This document shows, piece after piece, positions 38,529 through 50,500 of a stretch of DNA of 64,000 nt. Origin of the DNA: Porodaedalea pini (taxonomy: Eukaryota; Basidiomycota; Agaricomycetes; Hymenochaetales; Hymenochaetaceae); assembly GCA_002794775.1 (NCBI GenBank), contig NBAY01000033.1, positions 124,001-188,000 of the forward strand. Direction: 5' to 3'. The translations under genes and the position numbers were made by a program. Numbering within the stretch: the first letter of the stretch is position 1; every line of letters starts with the position of its first letter. Under the pieces are notes generated by a model. It was not told the origin of the DNA and searched no databases. It saw only the letters and a program-made list of their open reading frames with translations.

Positions 38529-39130
38529 GCATCATGGTCATGGATTTACGCGGACGACAAGTTCCTGCTTTCTTTCACTATACCCTGTATCCTTTAGATC
38601 GCTTTCGGCTTCTCTATGACCTTCGCTATATACTTAGGAAATAAGCTGGCCAGGATCACCAGGGCTTCTTTGCTTTTCCTCGCCTCCAATCAATGGATTA
38701 GTTCCTGTTTCTGCCACCATGCATCAAATCATTCGGTCTGCGGCGAGCTTGTTCATTAATATCCATGTCTCGCTGTGACAAATGCTCATAATTGCTTGGA
38801 ACATTCTGGGTACTTGCATATTGCCACCAGCGTCTCAAAGAGTAAGGGTAAAAGTTAATCATTGCGTCAGCGAACATCTAGATACAGTAATGTGAATGCA
38901 TCAACCTCAAGCTCAATCGCCGTCATCTCATTTCATCTCATCTCGTCCCGGTGTGTTTGACTCTTTCGTCTGTTTTACTGTTTCCCTCTGACTCATATCG
39001 CTCACTCTAATAGCAGATTGAAAAGTCACGAATCAGGGAATAGGACAGTGCGGAAAAGCGACTCGAAACCAGAGCTATGCACACGGAGTAAGCTGAACTC
39101 CTATTATCTTAGGTGTATACCAGCTGAAGC
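38529..39130. other. Spacer after the ATPase gene
   Basis: Contains the ATPase 3' flank and no further gene or element that I can support. Confidence 0.5.
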
Positions 39131-39268
39131 CCCGGCTTCGCCGGGACTTCGCTTCAAATGCAGTGCTTAGATCCATCCCGGCTTTGCCAGGACTTGTTTT
39201 TTAAAACGCAATGCTTAGATCCATCCTGGCTTTGCCAGGACTTGGGTTTAAACACAGTGCTCATATCT
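39131..39268. repeat. Three tandem copies of a ~46-48 bp hairpin unit
   Basis: Units begin at about 39131, 39177 and 39225. Each carries a short stem-loop followed by GACTT and a CAGTGCTTAGATCCAT-like tail. The stems are CCCGGC-TTC-GCCGGG, CCCGGC-TTT-GCCAGG and CCTGGC-TTT-GCCAGG. Element A inserted at the end of the third unit (TSD TATCT). Confidence 0.7.
39264..39268. other. Left target site duplication of element A (TATCT)
   Basis: TATCT precedes the left LTR and recurs at 53430-53434 directly after the far LTR end, which proves that A is one insertion despite its large span. Confidence 0.9.
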
Positions 39269-39693
39269 TGTTAGGCGGGAGTCCAGGAGACAGCTCAGAC
39301 TGGGCAGGCCTCGGCTGACTGTCGCCTGGGATGTGCTATACTCGAGCAGGGACTCGGGACGCGCTTACTCAGGCTAGGTCATTGTGGAGGTAAGAGGATT
39401 AATACAAGGTAATCTAATACAGGAGCGGACAAGTCTCACCTAGGTCATTGTGGAGGTAAGAGGAAAAGCAGAACAAGGAGTTCATGTGATTCCTGGTCTC
39501 TCTTATAGCAACGACCGTGAGACTATACTATCTAAGATTACATAAAGGAGTGGAATGGAACAAATGAAGGTCAGGTGTTAGGGAGTGTGGGAAATGATTG
39601 AAAAGATGATTAAATATAATGGAAAGGAGCGACTAAAAGAAAAGAAATGATAAAAGGAAAATAAAATAAAAGGCAAATGTTCGAGTCCTGACA
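39269..39693 (-). repeat. 3' LTR of element A
   Basis: 425 bp with TG...CA ends (TGTTAGGCGG to CCTGACA as read on +). It is followed by the polypurine tract on the minus strand. It contains the AAAAGCAGAAC sequence at 39464-39474 (transcript start complement) and a 24-bp direct repeat. Confidence 0.92.
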
Positions 39694-39706
39694 TTACCCC
39701 CCCTTC
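39694..39706 (-). other. Polypurine tract of element A
   Basis: On the minus strand GAAGGGGGGGTAA lies directly next to the 3' LTR, the usual plus-strand primer of LTR retrotransposons. It is identical in D at 55412-55424. Confidence 0.85.
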
Positions 39707-42700
39707 AAGGTTGGGCGTCCTGACCAACCAAGATTGCGGACGTCTGGCTCTGTGTCGATGAAGAGTGGATGGAGTCATTGTTGAGGAATGTTGAGTTTAC
39801 GAGGGGCACCTGGGTATTTTCGATAGAATTCAGTGATTGCCTCCTTTGCATTCTCACCAAAGTCCATCTTGGGCTGCCAAGTCAGTTTGTTGTATCCTAC
39901 CCACTTGACGAGGTATTGTAGTTTCCCTCGGTGTAGATGTGAGTCAATGACTTCTTCAACCTCGTACTCTTCCTTGTTGTCAATGATTTCTGGTGGTGGC
40001 GGTGGTGGTTGCTTTTGGCTCCTGAAGGACGGTTCGATGGCGGGTTTCAACAGGGCTTCATTGAAGACGGGGTGGACCTTTTTCCATCGCTTCAGGAGCT
40101 TGAGCTTGTAAGCACTTGCCCCCACCTTGTCAACAATGTTGAAGGGGCTGTACCATTTGTCGGCAAGCTTCTTCGTTGGCGAATCTGTGTTGATGTTTTG
40201 GCCATTGAGGAAGACCTTATCTCCAGTGTTATACTCTACCGAAACTCCTGCCATCCGGTCATGGTAGCATTTCATGTCCTCTACTGCCTTGACCAGATTG
40301 TCCTTTGCAATGTGATGAGTCTCTTTGATGTGCTTCACAAATTCTTCTGCCGACATGTTAGTAGACAAGGTTCGTGTCATGTCAAAGCTCAAGGGATGAC
40401 ATCCAGTATTTGCATAGAAGGGGGACATCTTTGTCACTGAGTGTTCATGGTTGTTGTATGCAAACTCTGTGAGAGGGAGCCAGTCCTTCCAGTCCAATTG
40501 CTGATGGTTAACGAAGAGCCAAAGGTACTGTTCGAGCTCTTGGTTGACTCATTCTGTTTGACTGTCTGTCTGTAGGTGATACACTGTTGACGGGTTGCCT
40601 TCAATGTGCAGGAGTTTGTACAGCTCCTTCATCATCGATGCATCAAACTGCATGCCTCTGTCATGGATGATTTTCTTCAGTAGGCCATAGAGGCGGAAGA
40701 CGTGGTCCTGGTACAATTGAGCCATGCCTTCTGCTGACAGTTTCGTCATTGTTGGGACCACGTGCATCTGCTTCAAGAATCTGTCCACAAAGATGCAGAT
40801 TGCGTTATGTCCCTTCGAGTCTGGGAGCTCTCTGATGAGGTTGACCGTGACGATTTCCCAAGGACCATCAGAAACCACATTCAGATGAAGTGGTCTCGAT
40901 CTCGACACCCTCAGTGCCTTCATTTGTTGACAGCGATCACATCCTTGGATGTACGCTCGGGCGTCAGAGAACATCAATGCCTACCAGAAGTCTCAATGGA
41001 CAAGCTCCACTGTTTTTGATGCTCCTGGATGCCCAGCTAGTACCAAGTCATGACACTTCTGCAGTACAGCCTCCTTTATCACCGATGGCATGTAGACCTT
41101 TCCCTTCATTTGCCACATTCTGTCGACTTCCATCAGCCCCATCAGCCTCTCCGACTCATCCTGTGCCCTCTGTGCTTCACCCACTCGGTCCAACACTTCA
41201 TCTCACGACATCCTCACCACCCTATGATTCAACCATTTCTCCTTGATGAACATGACGCCATCGTTATCATCCTTGCCCTCATCATAGCCTGTCTTGCACG
41301 ACAGCAGGTCCGCCTTGTCCATGGTTTTTCCCAACTTATGTTCGAGGTGGAAGTCGAACTCTTCAAGTTCCAACCACCAGTGAGCTTGATGATAGCTCAG
41401 CTTTTGCGCTGACCTGAAGTATGTGAGGTTAGCGTGGTCAGACCAGATCTCGAACTTGTGTCAGGTGCCGAGGAGGTACTGTCACCACTCCTTTAGTGCC
41501 AAAATGATTGCAAGCATCTCCTTATCATAGATCTCATAGTTTCATTCTGTGAGCAGGAGTGCCTCCGACCAGTATGCGATCACCCTCCACTTTCCTTCCT
41601 GCTTCTGTAACAACATGCCTCCTAGCGAAAAGTTTGATGAGTCCGCCTCTATGCGAAAAGAGCCCTCATCATTGGCGATCGCTAAGACTGGAGGTGAGCT
41701 GAGACAATGCTTCAGCTCCTCGAATGCTTCCTGCTGTTCGGTCTCCCATACCCAGCCCTTCTTGCCCATTAGTGACATCAGTGGTAGGACTACTTTGCTA
41801 TAGTCCTTGATGAATCACCTTAGCCAGTTGCCCATTCCGAGGAACTGTTACAGTTCCTTGAGGTTTTGTGGGATGGGCCAGCTAGCGATCGCTTCTGTCT
41901 TTGCTGGGTCAGCCTTGACCTCTCCATTGCCAATGATGTGGCTGAGGTACTTGACGACCTTAGTGTCAAACTCACATTTTTCTGGCTTCAAGTACAGGCC
42001 ATTCTCTCACAGGATCTGAAGAATGCGCCTTGATATGTTGATATGTTCCTCAATGGTTTCTGAGAGGATGAGGATGTTGTTGAGGTAAATAATAATTAGG
42101 TTTGCATAGATCAGGTCCTTGAAGATGTGATTGACAAAAGCCTAGAACATCGCCAGCATGTTGCACAGACCAAAAAACATCACTGTTGGCTCAAAGAGGC
42201 CCATGTTTGTGTGGAAAGCCGCCTTCCACTCGTCACCTTTGTGGATCTGGATGTTGTAGTACCCCCAGTGAAGGTCAAGCTTGGTGATGAATTTTGCCTT
42301 CTTGACTTTGTCAACAAGTTCATCAATGAGGGGAAGAGGATATTTATTCTTGATCATACCCTCATTGAGTTTCTAGTAGTCCTGGATCGGGTGAAGGGAC
42401 TTGTCAGCCTTCTTGATGAAGAAGAAAGGCGATGCCATTAGCGAGATCGACCTTCGAATATGGCCAGACTTCAGGTTCTCATCAAGGAAGTCCTTTAACA
42501 ATTGCTGTTCCGTCGGTGTTAGCAGATAGATCTTGCAGTTGCTAGGCTTAAAGTCAGGTTTCAGGTCGATGATGTGGTCCCATGGGTAGTGTTCTGATAG
42601 TTTCTTGAATCCCTTCTCCAAGAAGACGTTGGCATAGTCGTCGAGATATGTGGGCCAGGACGCCTTGTCCATTCACACTTCTCTCACCCTCCTCATCTCT

Positions 42701-43314
42701 TCCACTGTCTCCTTCTCGATTGCACATTCTTCTGGACAGTGGGTGAATTCAATTGAACCTGTCTTCCAGTCGACCTCTGGGTTATGGCATCAAAGCCAGT
42801 CATAGCCAAGGAAGATATTCGACAATGCAAGGGATGTCACCATAAGGACAATCCTTTCCTTATGGTGTCCAATCATTAGCTCAACATTGATGTATTTCTT
42901 GATCAAGCTGGCCTCATTGTGTGTGCTGTCCACATTGAGCACCACGAGGGGTCTGATATAGTGCCTGGTCTCCAACCCATATTGCTCAACAAACCTTACG
43001 TTAATGCATGATCCTGTACAACCTGAATCCACAAGGGCATAGGCATCCACCTCTCTCACTTCACCCTCCATGCTATGTCCGACGTTTAGGAGGAGGTCCA
43101 GCTGGCATCCGCCAGTTCCCCTTATGAACAGTTGCTTGTACTCATCGTTTTCAGTCACACCGGTGGGAGCCTCATAATCAGAAAAGTCATTGATGTTGTT
43201 TGCATCTAGGTATTGTGCAGACGGTTGACTATATTTTATCAAGTCCGGATTTGAGGTCCCTTGTTCTTCTCGGTCAGTCACCCTGATGGCTACGCCTGAC
43301 CACTCACAAAATCC
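39707..43314 (-). pseudogene. Element A pol (protease, RT, RNase H, integrase, chromodomain), inactivated
   Basis: Fragments in order on the minus strand: aspartic protease 42790-43281 (ALVDSGCTGSCI), reverse transcriptase 42142-42672 (SPFFFIKKADKSL, KYPLPLIDELVD), RNase H start 41542-41778 (FRIEADSSNFSLGGML), integrase 40549-41196 and 39775-40497 (HLQTDSQTE in place of HPQTDGQTER), and a C-terminal chromodomain (EYEVEEVIDSHLHRGKLQYL). Stops and frameshifts separate them. At 40549-40551 and 39775-39777 TGA stands where the relatives have an Arg codon. A GGATTTT heptamer at 43308-43314 marks the gag-pol overlap. Confidence 0.85.
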
Positions 43315-44790
43315 TGCAAGTTGATGATCTCTTTGTCATCGCCTTCCTCTTCTACATAGTCCTCCACTGTTGACCTCCAAGTGTCTACGACTTCCTCAAA
43401 GGCTGATTCCTTCATCGTGCCCAGTTTGTCAGCGAGGAGGCAATGCTTGTCTGGTGCCATCATCTGCAGCATGCACAGCACAATCATCTTTCCCTGTGGG
43501 CACTTGTCCTTAAAGTGACCCAGCTGGCTGCAGATCCAGCACACCTGTCGTCATTGCACCTCATTCATCGAGACGTCCATTGGCTGGCTGGCACCTCCAA
43601 AGATGATGCCAGTTGCATCGCACTTGTCAATGTGGGGGGCCACCATCTGATGATGAGCAGGAGGTGCCTGCTGTTGTTGTGGGCATGGCGGGGGAGGAAA
43701 CACATGACCTCATTGGATGGCCCAGATCTGTTGTTCACCCCAGTCGATCTCGATGGCCTTCTTCTTCCAGTCATCGTAGGTTGTCGGGACTGGTGTTGAA
43801 CTCAACACTCCATGGACCACCTTGATGTTCATAGCACGCTTCAGGCAGTCACAGATCACAGCGTCATCTGTCAAACCTGCTATTGTGATGATCATGTTGA
43901 GCTTCTGGAAGAACTCATCAGTGGAGAGGTCCTTCTGAACCTGGGTTCGGAAGAGCGCCAAGGCTTTCTCTTTCTGATTCAGATCGTTGAATGAGGTGTC
44001 CAGCCATTCCTGGAACCTGGTCCAGCTGTCTGTGAAACTCACCATGCCATTCATCATAAATTCTTCAATGTAGTTTTGTGCCCACATTGACATGTTGCCA
44101 CCCTTAAGGTAGGAAAGGGTGAGGTAGATCTTGCTCGACAATGAGGGATACTTTGTGGGGTTTGCCAAGACAAAGAGTGTGACTTCGCATCTGAAGTTGA
44201 GGTAATTGTTGCCACCAGCGAATTTGGGGTTTGGGGTGGCAGGGGTGTGCGTCACTTGATGAGTGAAGGCACCTGCAACAATGGCTGCAATCTGTTCCAG
44301 CTGTTGCTGGCTAAAACCTCCTGTTAACATCACTAGTTCAGGTGTAGGTGTCAAAGGTTCAGGGGGGGTTGGCAGCAACAGATCCCTATGGGTCTCGTGG
44401 TATGGGCCTGGAGTTAGCAGTAAGGTGACGGTAGATGTCGATGGTGTAGGCAACAATGGAACAGCAGAGAGCCACCTAGCTCTCCTTCCTTCTTTGTTTG
44501 TTGAATACCAGCTATGCCAGATCTCACTCCACCAGATGTCGTATACAATGCCGCTATTGTTGGTCACAATGTATCCTGATTGGTCTTGGGTCCCAGCAAG
44601 CTGATGCGGGAAGAACCTGCTGTTGTTCGTTGGTGAGATCTATCTTGACAACGGTGGGGGAACAGGGATCAGTTGTACATTTGATTCGGGGTTGCACCAA
44701 CGTTGAACGGGTTCGTTGGCAAAGTTGATGATGAGGCAGTAGGAGCCAAGTGAGATTACAAATGATAATGTTGTCAAAGTTTGCACTCAT
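43290..44790 (-). pseudogene. Element A gag, inactivated
   Basis: Main capsid-like fragment 43710-44567 (YLNFRCEVTLFVLANPTKYP, LSYLKGGNMSMWAQNY) and zinc knuckle fragment 43290-43544 (CWICSQLGHFKDKC, a CCHC motif). An upstream block at 44554-44790 is in another frame and is conserved in element E as protein sequence (DLTNEQQ, then WWSEI in the next fragment). The frame is broken by a TGA just before the knuckle and by a frameshift near 44560. By family, gag binds RNA and assembles the particle. Confidence 0.82.
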
Positions 44791-45029
44791 CTAGTTGCCC
44801 ACGTCCACGTCAGGTGCATGCTCCACCAGAGGCTAATTCGGAGCACCAGGTTTGGGAAATTTCGGTTGGGGGTGTTATGTAATACACAAACATCTGAGAA
44901 CGTCCGGGCAGGGTTGAGGGTTGTCATTTAGGGAGTTTACATGTCAAGTCCGTTGAGAGGAATGCTCCTCTAGACCGAGTGAAGGTGAGTCAACAGTGAC
45001 GATGTACGCTAGGGATGAGCCTGGGTGGG

Positions 45030-45040
45030 GTTCTGCTTTT
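45030..45040 (-). other. Primer binding site of element A (self-priming type)
   Basis: On the minus strand AAAAGCAGAAC starts 1 nt after the 5' LTR. It is the exact complement of GTTCTGCTTTT at 45237-45247 within the same LTR. No tRNA-type TGG primer site is present. Confidence 0.8.
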
Positions 45041-45041
45041 A

Positions 45042-45273
45042 TGTTAGGTGGGAGTCCAGGAGATGGCTCAGACTGGACAGGCCTCGGCTGACTGTCGCCT
45101 GGGATGTGCTATACTCGAGCAGGGACTCGGGACATGCTTACTCAGGCTAGGTCATTGTGGAGGTAAGAGGATTAATACAAGGTAATCTAATACAGGAGTG
45201 GACAAGTCTCACCTAGGTCATTGTGGAGGTAAGAGGAAAAGCAGAACAAGGAGTTCATGCGATTCCTGGTCTC
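45042..45273 (-). repeat. 5' LTR of element A, proximal part
   Basis: Begins TGTTAGGTGG and breaks off at GTCTC, where element B is inserted. The remainder resumes after the duplicated GTCTC at 53232. Confidence 0.92.
45269..45273. other. Target site duplication of element B (GTCTC, left)
   Basis: GTCTC abuts the left LTR of B and is repeated at 53232-53236. The uninterrupted LTR of A at the left end has this word only once. Confidence 0.92.
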
Positions 45274-45715
45274 TGTCATGGACGCTTTTTAAATTATCTC
45301 ATCTTATCATTTTCTCTTATCTTATCTTATCATATCTTATCCATCCATCACTAATCATGCTTATTCCTGTTTACTCATTATTCATTACGCTCCTTCTCAC
45401 ACTCGCTGACCGATCCTATGATTTCATTATTCTATGAAGTTCCACGACGTTCTATCATCTATCCTTATGTAGTAGTTAATTCCCTGGTCTGTGCACAGCC
45501 GCAGAAGGGTATATAAGTAGGTAGTCCTCCTGTACTTATCCCCTAGTTTCGACCTGGTCAATTCTACCTGGCTACGTCCAGAAGCTACTCCTTATCTCAG
45601 CGCTGTGTCAGTTCCCCCTGGCTCACCACTCTCTCTCTCCCTTGTCTCCCTCCTCCTCTGACTGAGTTCCGCGCGACCCGGCTACCATTTGCGTACCCGT
45701 AGTCCGTCGCTGACA
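45274..45715 (+). repeat. 5' LTR of element B
   Basis: 442 bp, TGTCATGGAC to GTCGCTGACA. TATATAA at 45510-45516 lies 35 bp before AGTTTCGACCT (45545-45555), the predicted 5' end of the transcript. The U3 part carries TCTTATC-type repeats. Confidence 0.93.
45510..45516 (+). promoter_or_regulatory. TATA box of element B 5' LTR
   Basis: TATATAA placed 35 bp upstream of the site that the self-priming model predicts as the transcript start. Confidence 0.75.
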
Positions 45716-45717
45716 CA

Positions 45718-45728
45718 AGGTCGAAACT
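45718..45728 (+). other. Self-priming primer binding site of element B
   Basis: AGGTCGAAACT lies 2 nt after the LTR and is the perfect 11-nt complement of AGTTTCGACCT at 45545-45555 in the LTR. This matches the Tf1/sushi mechanism, in which the mRNA 5' end folds back to prime reverse transcription. Confidence 0.82.
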
Positions 45729-46453
45729 TACCCCTACCGCCTTGCGCATTCTCAGTCACCAACACCACGCTGGCTCTAAACATTCGCATCTCCGTCCAAC
45801 AACCTCAAAACCGACCACTACCTGTCCGTAACCCCAAACTCTAGACCAACATTCTCATCCGACGCGTCCGACGACTTGGACTGCGACCCCGACTACGATC
45901 GCTTCGACCCACACCTATTCTTAGATCGATCTCACGTGCATCGATCAGGCCGATACGTCGTTAATTCCTTACCTTCATTATTAAACTCACTCGTTTCACA
46001 ACCCGCCGTCCTCTTTCTATTCGATCAACTAGCGCTCGTTTGAGAGGGGGTAACGTTGAGTCCGACCCACTCGAGAGTAGCTACCAGGCCTTGGGGGTGA
46101 TCTTCGGAAAGGTCCCTTGGCGCCCGTTGGAGTCTTCACAGAGGAAGATCCGGGTTTGATCAGCAAGTGAAAGTCGACCACCATATCAGGAGTTTTGTTA
46201 CAGCGCTCAATCAGACCCGCAGGCGTCCGCACCACCTGTCGGCTGGCAGTGTTGTCTCTGATTTGAGCTGGCTCCACACCCGTACGCTCGACTGCCTGGA
46301 TCAACGGCACAGCGGTGGAATACACCACCAGAAGACACTGCCGACGCTGTCCTCGCACAACTACCACCTCTGACCGACGACGACCTGGTACGCCTAGACG
46401 ACGAGCTAGGAGCCCACCAACCACCCCACCCATCACCAACACCACCGCCTATC
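45729..46453 (+). other. Leader of element B
   Basis: About 725 nt between the primer site and the gag ATG. No long frame is recognised. It presumably includes packaging signals. Confidence 0.5.
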
Positions 46454-47539
46454 ATGGCAGAACCCCAAGCCCCAGCTGTGCCAGCAGCCGCAACTCCGAC
46501 GATCTCAAACGACATGATGCAGGAGATCATCAACGCGCTACACGGCCTGGGATTACTCGCAACCCCCACGCCAGCAGCCGCAGCCACACCTGCCCCTCCA
46601 CCAACAAGCCGCAGTGGAGGAAGACACATCGCCAAACCCGAGACGTTCAACGGGCGAGACTACAAGAAGTTCGAACGTGCCATCACCCTTTATGTCGAAG
46701 CTAACGCAGAGGACTTCATGAACGACAAGGACTACTTCCTTTTCGTGTTGTCGTTCATGACGGAAGGCTCGGCCGCACTCTGGGCACAGAACTTCCTGGA
46801 AAGCATCAAGATGGACGGCTATCTGATCTTTTCGCTCGTCAGTCGCCAAAAGTTTAACGAACAGCTGGAGAAAGCGTTCGGAGATCCGAACGAACGCATG
46901 AACGCCATGCAAAAATTGGATAGCTGGAAGCACACCCGAGACATCACAGCCGACCAATTCTTCCAGCAGTTCGACATCTATCGCCGTGCGGCAGGATACA
47001 ACGATGACGCAAAGAATGACGACACCCTCATCCACAAACTGACAAAAGCCTTGGATAGAGAGATCGTATACCGAATCGAAATGAGTGACACGGTCCCAAC
47101 CACGTACAAAGGCTGGCAAGAAAAAGCCATTCGATTCGACAACGCTAGACGTCAGATGAAGGCCATCGAACAAATGCGTGCTGCCCCGTCTAGACCTCAG
47201 GTGCTCCCACCAAAACCTACCCAGACGTTCACACCGAGAATCCCCGAAAGACGCGATGCCACCGGAGTCACATACGGAGGCATGGGGAAGCCGATGGACG
47301 TCTCACTCGAAGAGCTGAGGAAAGCCGGACTCTGCTACTACTGCAAGGAATCTGGACATCTACAGAGGGATTGCCCAATGCAGAAGAAGGTGATAAGGGC
47401 TGTGTTGATGGGGATGGAACCCCGAGAGAGAAAAGTCTGGGCAGACGAGACCGCGACGCTCAAGGAGTCAGACTTTGCGGAGGAAGAAGAGGAGGCGCTC
47501 TTTGAGCAAGAGTTGGATTTTGCGGAACCCCAGCAGTGA
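46454..47539 (+). CDS. gag: Element B gag (capsid-nucleocapsid)
   Basis: 361 aa, intact from ATG to TGA. An Ala/Pro-rich N-terminus is followed by a Ty3-type capsid region at about residues 60-230 (NGRDYKKFERAITLYVEAN, ALWAQNFLESIKMDGY, WKHTRDITADQFFQQFD). A single CCHC zinc knuckle at about 296-309 (CYYCKESGHLQRDC) and an acidic tail complete it. Gag forms the particle and the knuckle binds RNA. The stop lies just after a GGATTTT heptamer at 47515-47521 that would shift ribosomes into pol. No lesion is visible. Confidence 0.9.
   Translation: MAEPQAPAVPAAATPTISNDMMQEIINALHGLGLLATPTPAAAATPAPPPTSRSGGRHIAKPETFNGRDYKKFERAITLYVEANAEDFMNDKDYFLFVLSFMTEGSAALWAQNFLESIKMDGYLIFSLVSRQKFNEQLEKAFGDPNERMNAMQKLDSWKHTRDITADQFFQQFDIYRRAAGYNDDAKNDDTLIHKLTKALDREIVYRIEMSDTVPTTYKGWQEKAIRFDNARRQMKAIEQMRAAPSRPQVLPPKPTQTFTPRIPERRDATGVTYGGMGKPMDVSLEELRKAGLCYYCKESGHLQRDCPMQKKVIRAVLMGMEPRERKVWADETATLKESDFAEEEEEALFEQELDFAEPQQ
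47515..47521 (+). promoter_or_regulatory. Candidate -1 frameshift site of element B (G GAT TTT)
   Basis: In the gag frame the heptamer is read G-GAT-TTT, 15 nt before the gag TGA. The pol frame (-1) is open from 47506, so the shift must occur in this short window. Confidence 0.6.
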
Positions 47540-50500
47540 ACACGGCACTGACTGGGATAGGTTCAGTTTCGGTTTTTCAAACGGCCATTTTTGATAATTC
47601 TATGGACTCTGTAGATAATTTAGATAAAATACAAAAAAATGTAAAAAGCAATGTCACTCGCAAAAATATTCCTTCTGTCCCTGTACCAGTAGCTAGTAGT
47701 ATAGATATACCTATATATAACAACACGACTGCATCATCATCTCGTCCTACTCCTGTGTCAAAAAATCATGTAAAACCCTGTTCCGAATCTTTTAATTCTA
47801 TTTCTTCCTTGGCCGGAACTGAACCGAAATCCGTGAAAAATGAAAACTCGTCGAAACAAGCTGAGAGGAAGTCCTGGAGAGATCGCCCTGTCCCCTTTAC
47901 GGCCCCATGGGTGGTACGGCGTCTCAAAGAGGATAAACTCGAAAGTGCTTTAACGACTCTCCGAGTGTGGATGAAACAGCAGAGGCATGCTGAAGCGAAT
48001 GAAGAGACGGTGCGTCAAATCATTGCGCTAGAAGAACCAGATGCCGTGGCAGCTGTTAGGGACCTGAGGGGTCCGAAACGGTTCGTAAGAGGGTCTCGGG
48101 GGCAACAGCTCATAGTACCGATTCTCCTTCAAACGACTGACACCGGTAACCAGTTCAAGGTAGACGCCCTACTGGACAGTGGCTGCACTGGCTCATGTAT
48201 CAACCGATCCTTCGTCGAAAAGCATCAGATCCGGACAAAAAAGACACCCATCCCAATCCGAGTCTATAATGCTGACAGCACGCTCAACAAGGACGGCTCG
48301 ATCACAGAGTTTGTGGAAATGCGCATGACGATTAAAGATCATTCGGAGCGCATCCACTTCGCGGTCACAGATCTAGGGAAAACAGATGTGTTCATCGGAC
48401 ATGAATGGTTAAAGCTGCACAATCCCAACATCGACTGGCAAAAATCAACGATCGAATTTGATCGATGCCCCGAGGTATGCGGCTATATCCGTAGTCTAGA
48501 GGACATTGATGCAGACCCCGACGAAAACCTTGATTTGGTGGAACTTGAAGACGGCGATCAGCTCTTCCTCTTCGATTGGGACGGGTACATTAAGTCCGAT
48601 CCGAGAAAAGCGCTGAAGGTCAGACAACAGGTGCTCGAGGAAGTCCCGAACTATGTCAAAGAGTTCGCGGACGTCTTCAGTGAACAGGAATTCGATCAGT
48701 TGCCAGAGAGACGCCCTTGGGATCATGCTATTGAACTCAAGCCGGGATCAAAGCTCTCTGACTGTAAAATCTACCCGCTCAGCCCATCCGAACAGGTGGC
48801 ACTGGACGAATTCCTCACCGAAAACTTGAAAACTGGCCGTATTCGTAACTCTCAATCTGAGATGGCATCCCCCTTCTTCTTCATAAAAAAGAAGGATGGC
48901 AAGCTTCGCCCCGTACAGGACTATCGCCGGCTCAACGAGATGACGGTTAAGAACAAATACCCGTTACCTCTAATCCAAGAGCTCATTGACAAAACGAAAC
49001 AGGCGAAATTCTTCACGAAGCTTGACATACGTTGGGGTTACAATAACATTCGGATTTGAGAGGGCGACGAGCATAAAGCCGCCTTCAGGACAAACCGCGG
49101 TCTATTCGAACCAACGGTCATGTTTTTCGGTCTCACAAACTCACCGGCAACCTTCCAAGGATTCATGAACGAGATCTTCCGAGAACTCGTCAATGATGGA
49201 CACGTCATAGTCTACATGGACGACATCTTGATCTTCGCACGAACTCGTGAACATCATGACAAACTCGTCCGACAAGTCCTGGAAGTGTTGCGAGCAAACA
49301 AGTTGTTCTTAAAGCCAGAAAAGTGCAGCTTCGCTCAAGAGACCGTGAACTATCTTGGGCATATCCTTGGCAACGGACAGATTCGCATGGATCCAGCCAA
49401 AGTGGCGGGTGTAAAAGATTGGCCAGTACCTAAGAACAAAAAAGAACTACAGTCTTTCCTTGGGTTCTGCAACTATTACCGCCGCTTCATCCTAGCATTC
49501 AGTCACTATGCGAAGCCCTTGACAGCATTGACCGGAGATGTAGAGTGGAAGTGGGAGGTGGAACAAAAGGAGGCCTTTGAACGTCTGAAACAGAAGCTCT
49601 GTGAAGAACCTGTACTCACAGTGCCTACTGATGACGGTCAATTTCGGGTGGAGGCTGATTCGTCGCATTTCGCTAACGGCGCCATTCTGTCCCAATTCGT
49701 TGACGGAAAGTGGCATCCAATCGCATACCGATCGCAAGCGCTTAGCCAAGCAGAGCGCAATTACGAAATCTATGACAAAGAGATGTTTGCAATCATGTGC
49801 GCACTGGATGACTGGTGACAATATCTTTTAGGGGCAACACAAACCTTCGAAATCTGGTCGGATCACCTCAACCTCCAGTATTTCCGAAAACCCCAGAAGA
49901 TTAACCACCGACAAGCGAGATGGCTACAGGAGTTAGCGGACTACGACTTCAAACTGTTCCATAAACCAGGTGCCCTGATGACTAAGGCTGACCTCCTCTC
50001 GAGACGAGCGGATCATGAGAGGGGGGAGAACGACAATATCGACATTGTTTTGCTCAAGCCGGACTTATTTGTAAACGAAACACTGCTAGAAGCGCTGGAT
50101 GCAGACTTCGTTAAACGAATTAAAAGGGCACAAAACAACAGGGACAGAGCAGTTGTGAAGGTGTTAGAGCGGAAGGAACGAGAGTGGGAGGAAGAAGAAG
50201 GGTTATTGATGTGGAAGGGCAGGATCTACGTGCCGAAAGACCATAAACTCCGAGAAGACATCATTCGAAACCATCACGACAGCACGCTCGCAGGACACCC
50301 AGGACGCTACAAGACCCATGAGTTGATCACACGCAACTACTGGTGGCCGGGAATCCAACGAGATGTTCGAATGTATGTCGAGGGATGTGATGCGTGCCAA
50401 CGTACGAAGGCACACAGAGCAAAACCGCACAATCCTCTGAACCCAAACGAGATCCCGAAAGGTCCCTGGGAAATCGTCACAGCAGACCTGATCGGCGAAC

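Noticed and set aside
39833..42441. Plus-strand frames of 60-145 codons inside element A
   Set aside because: They are antisense shadows of the decayed pol and encode no recognisable protein.
45716..45735. tRNA-type primer binding site after the LTRs
   Set aside because: No TGG-type sequence follows either LTR. The 11-nt complement to the LTR itself is a better explanation.
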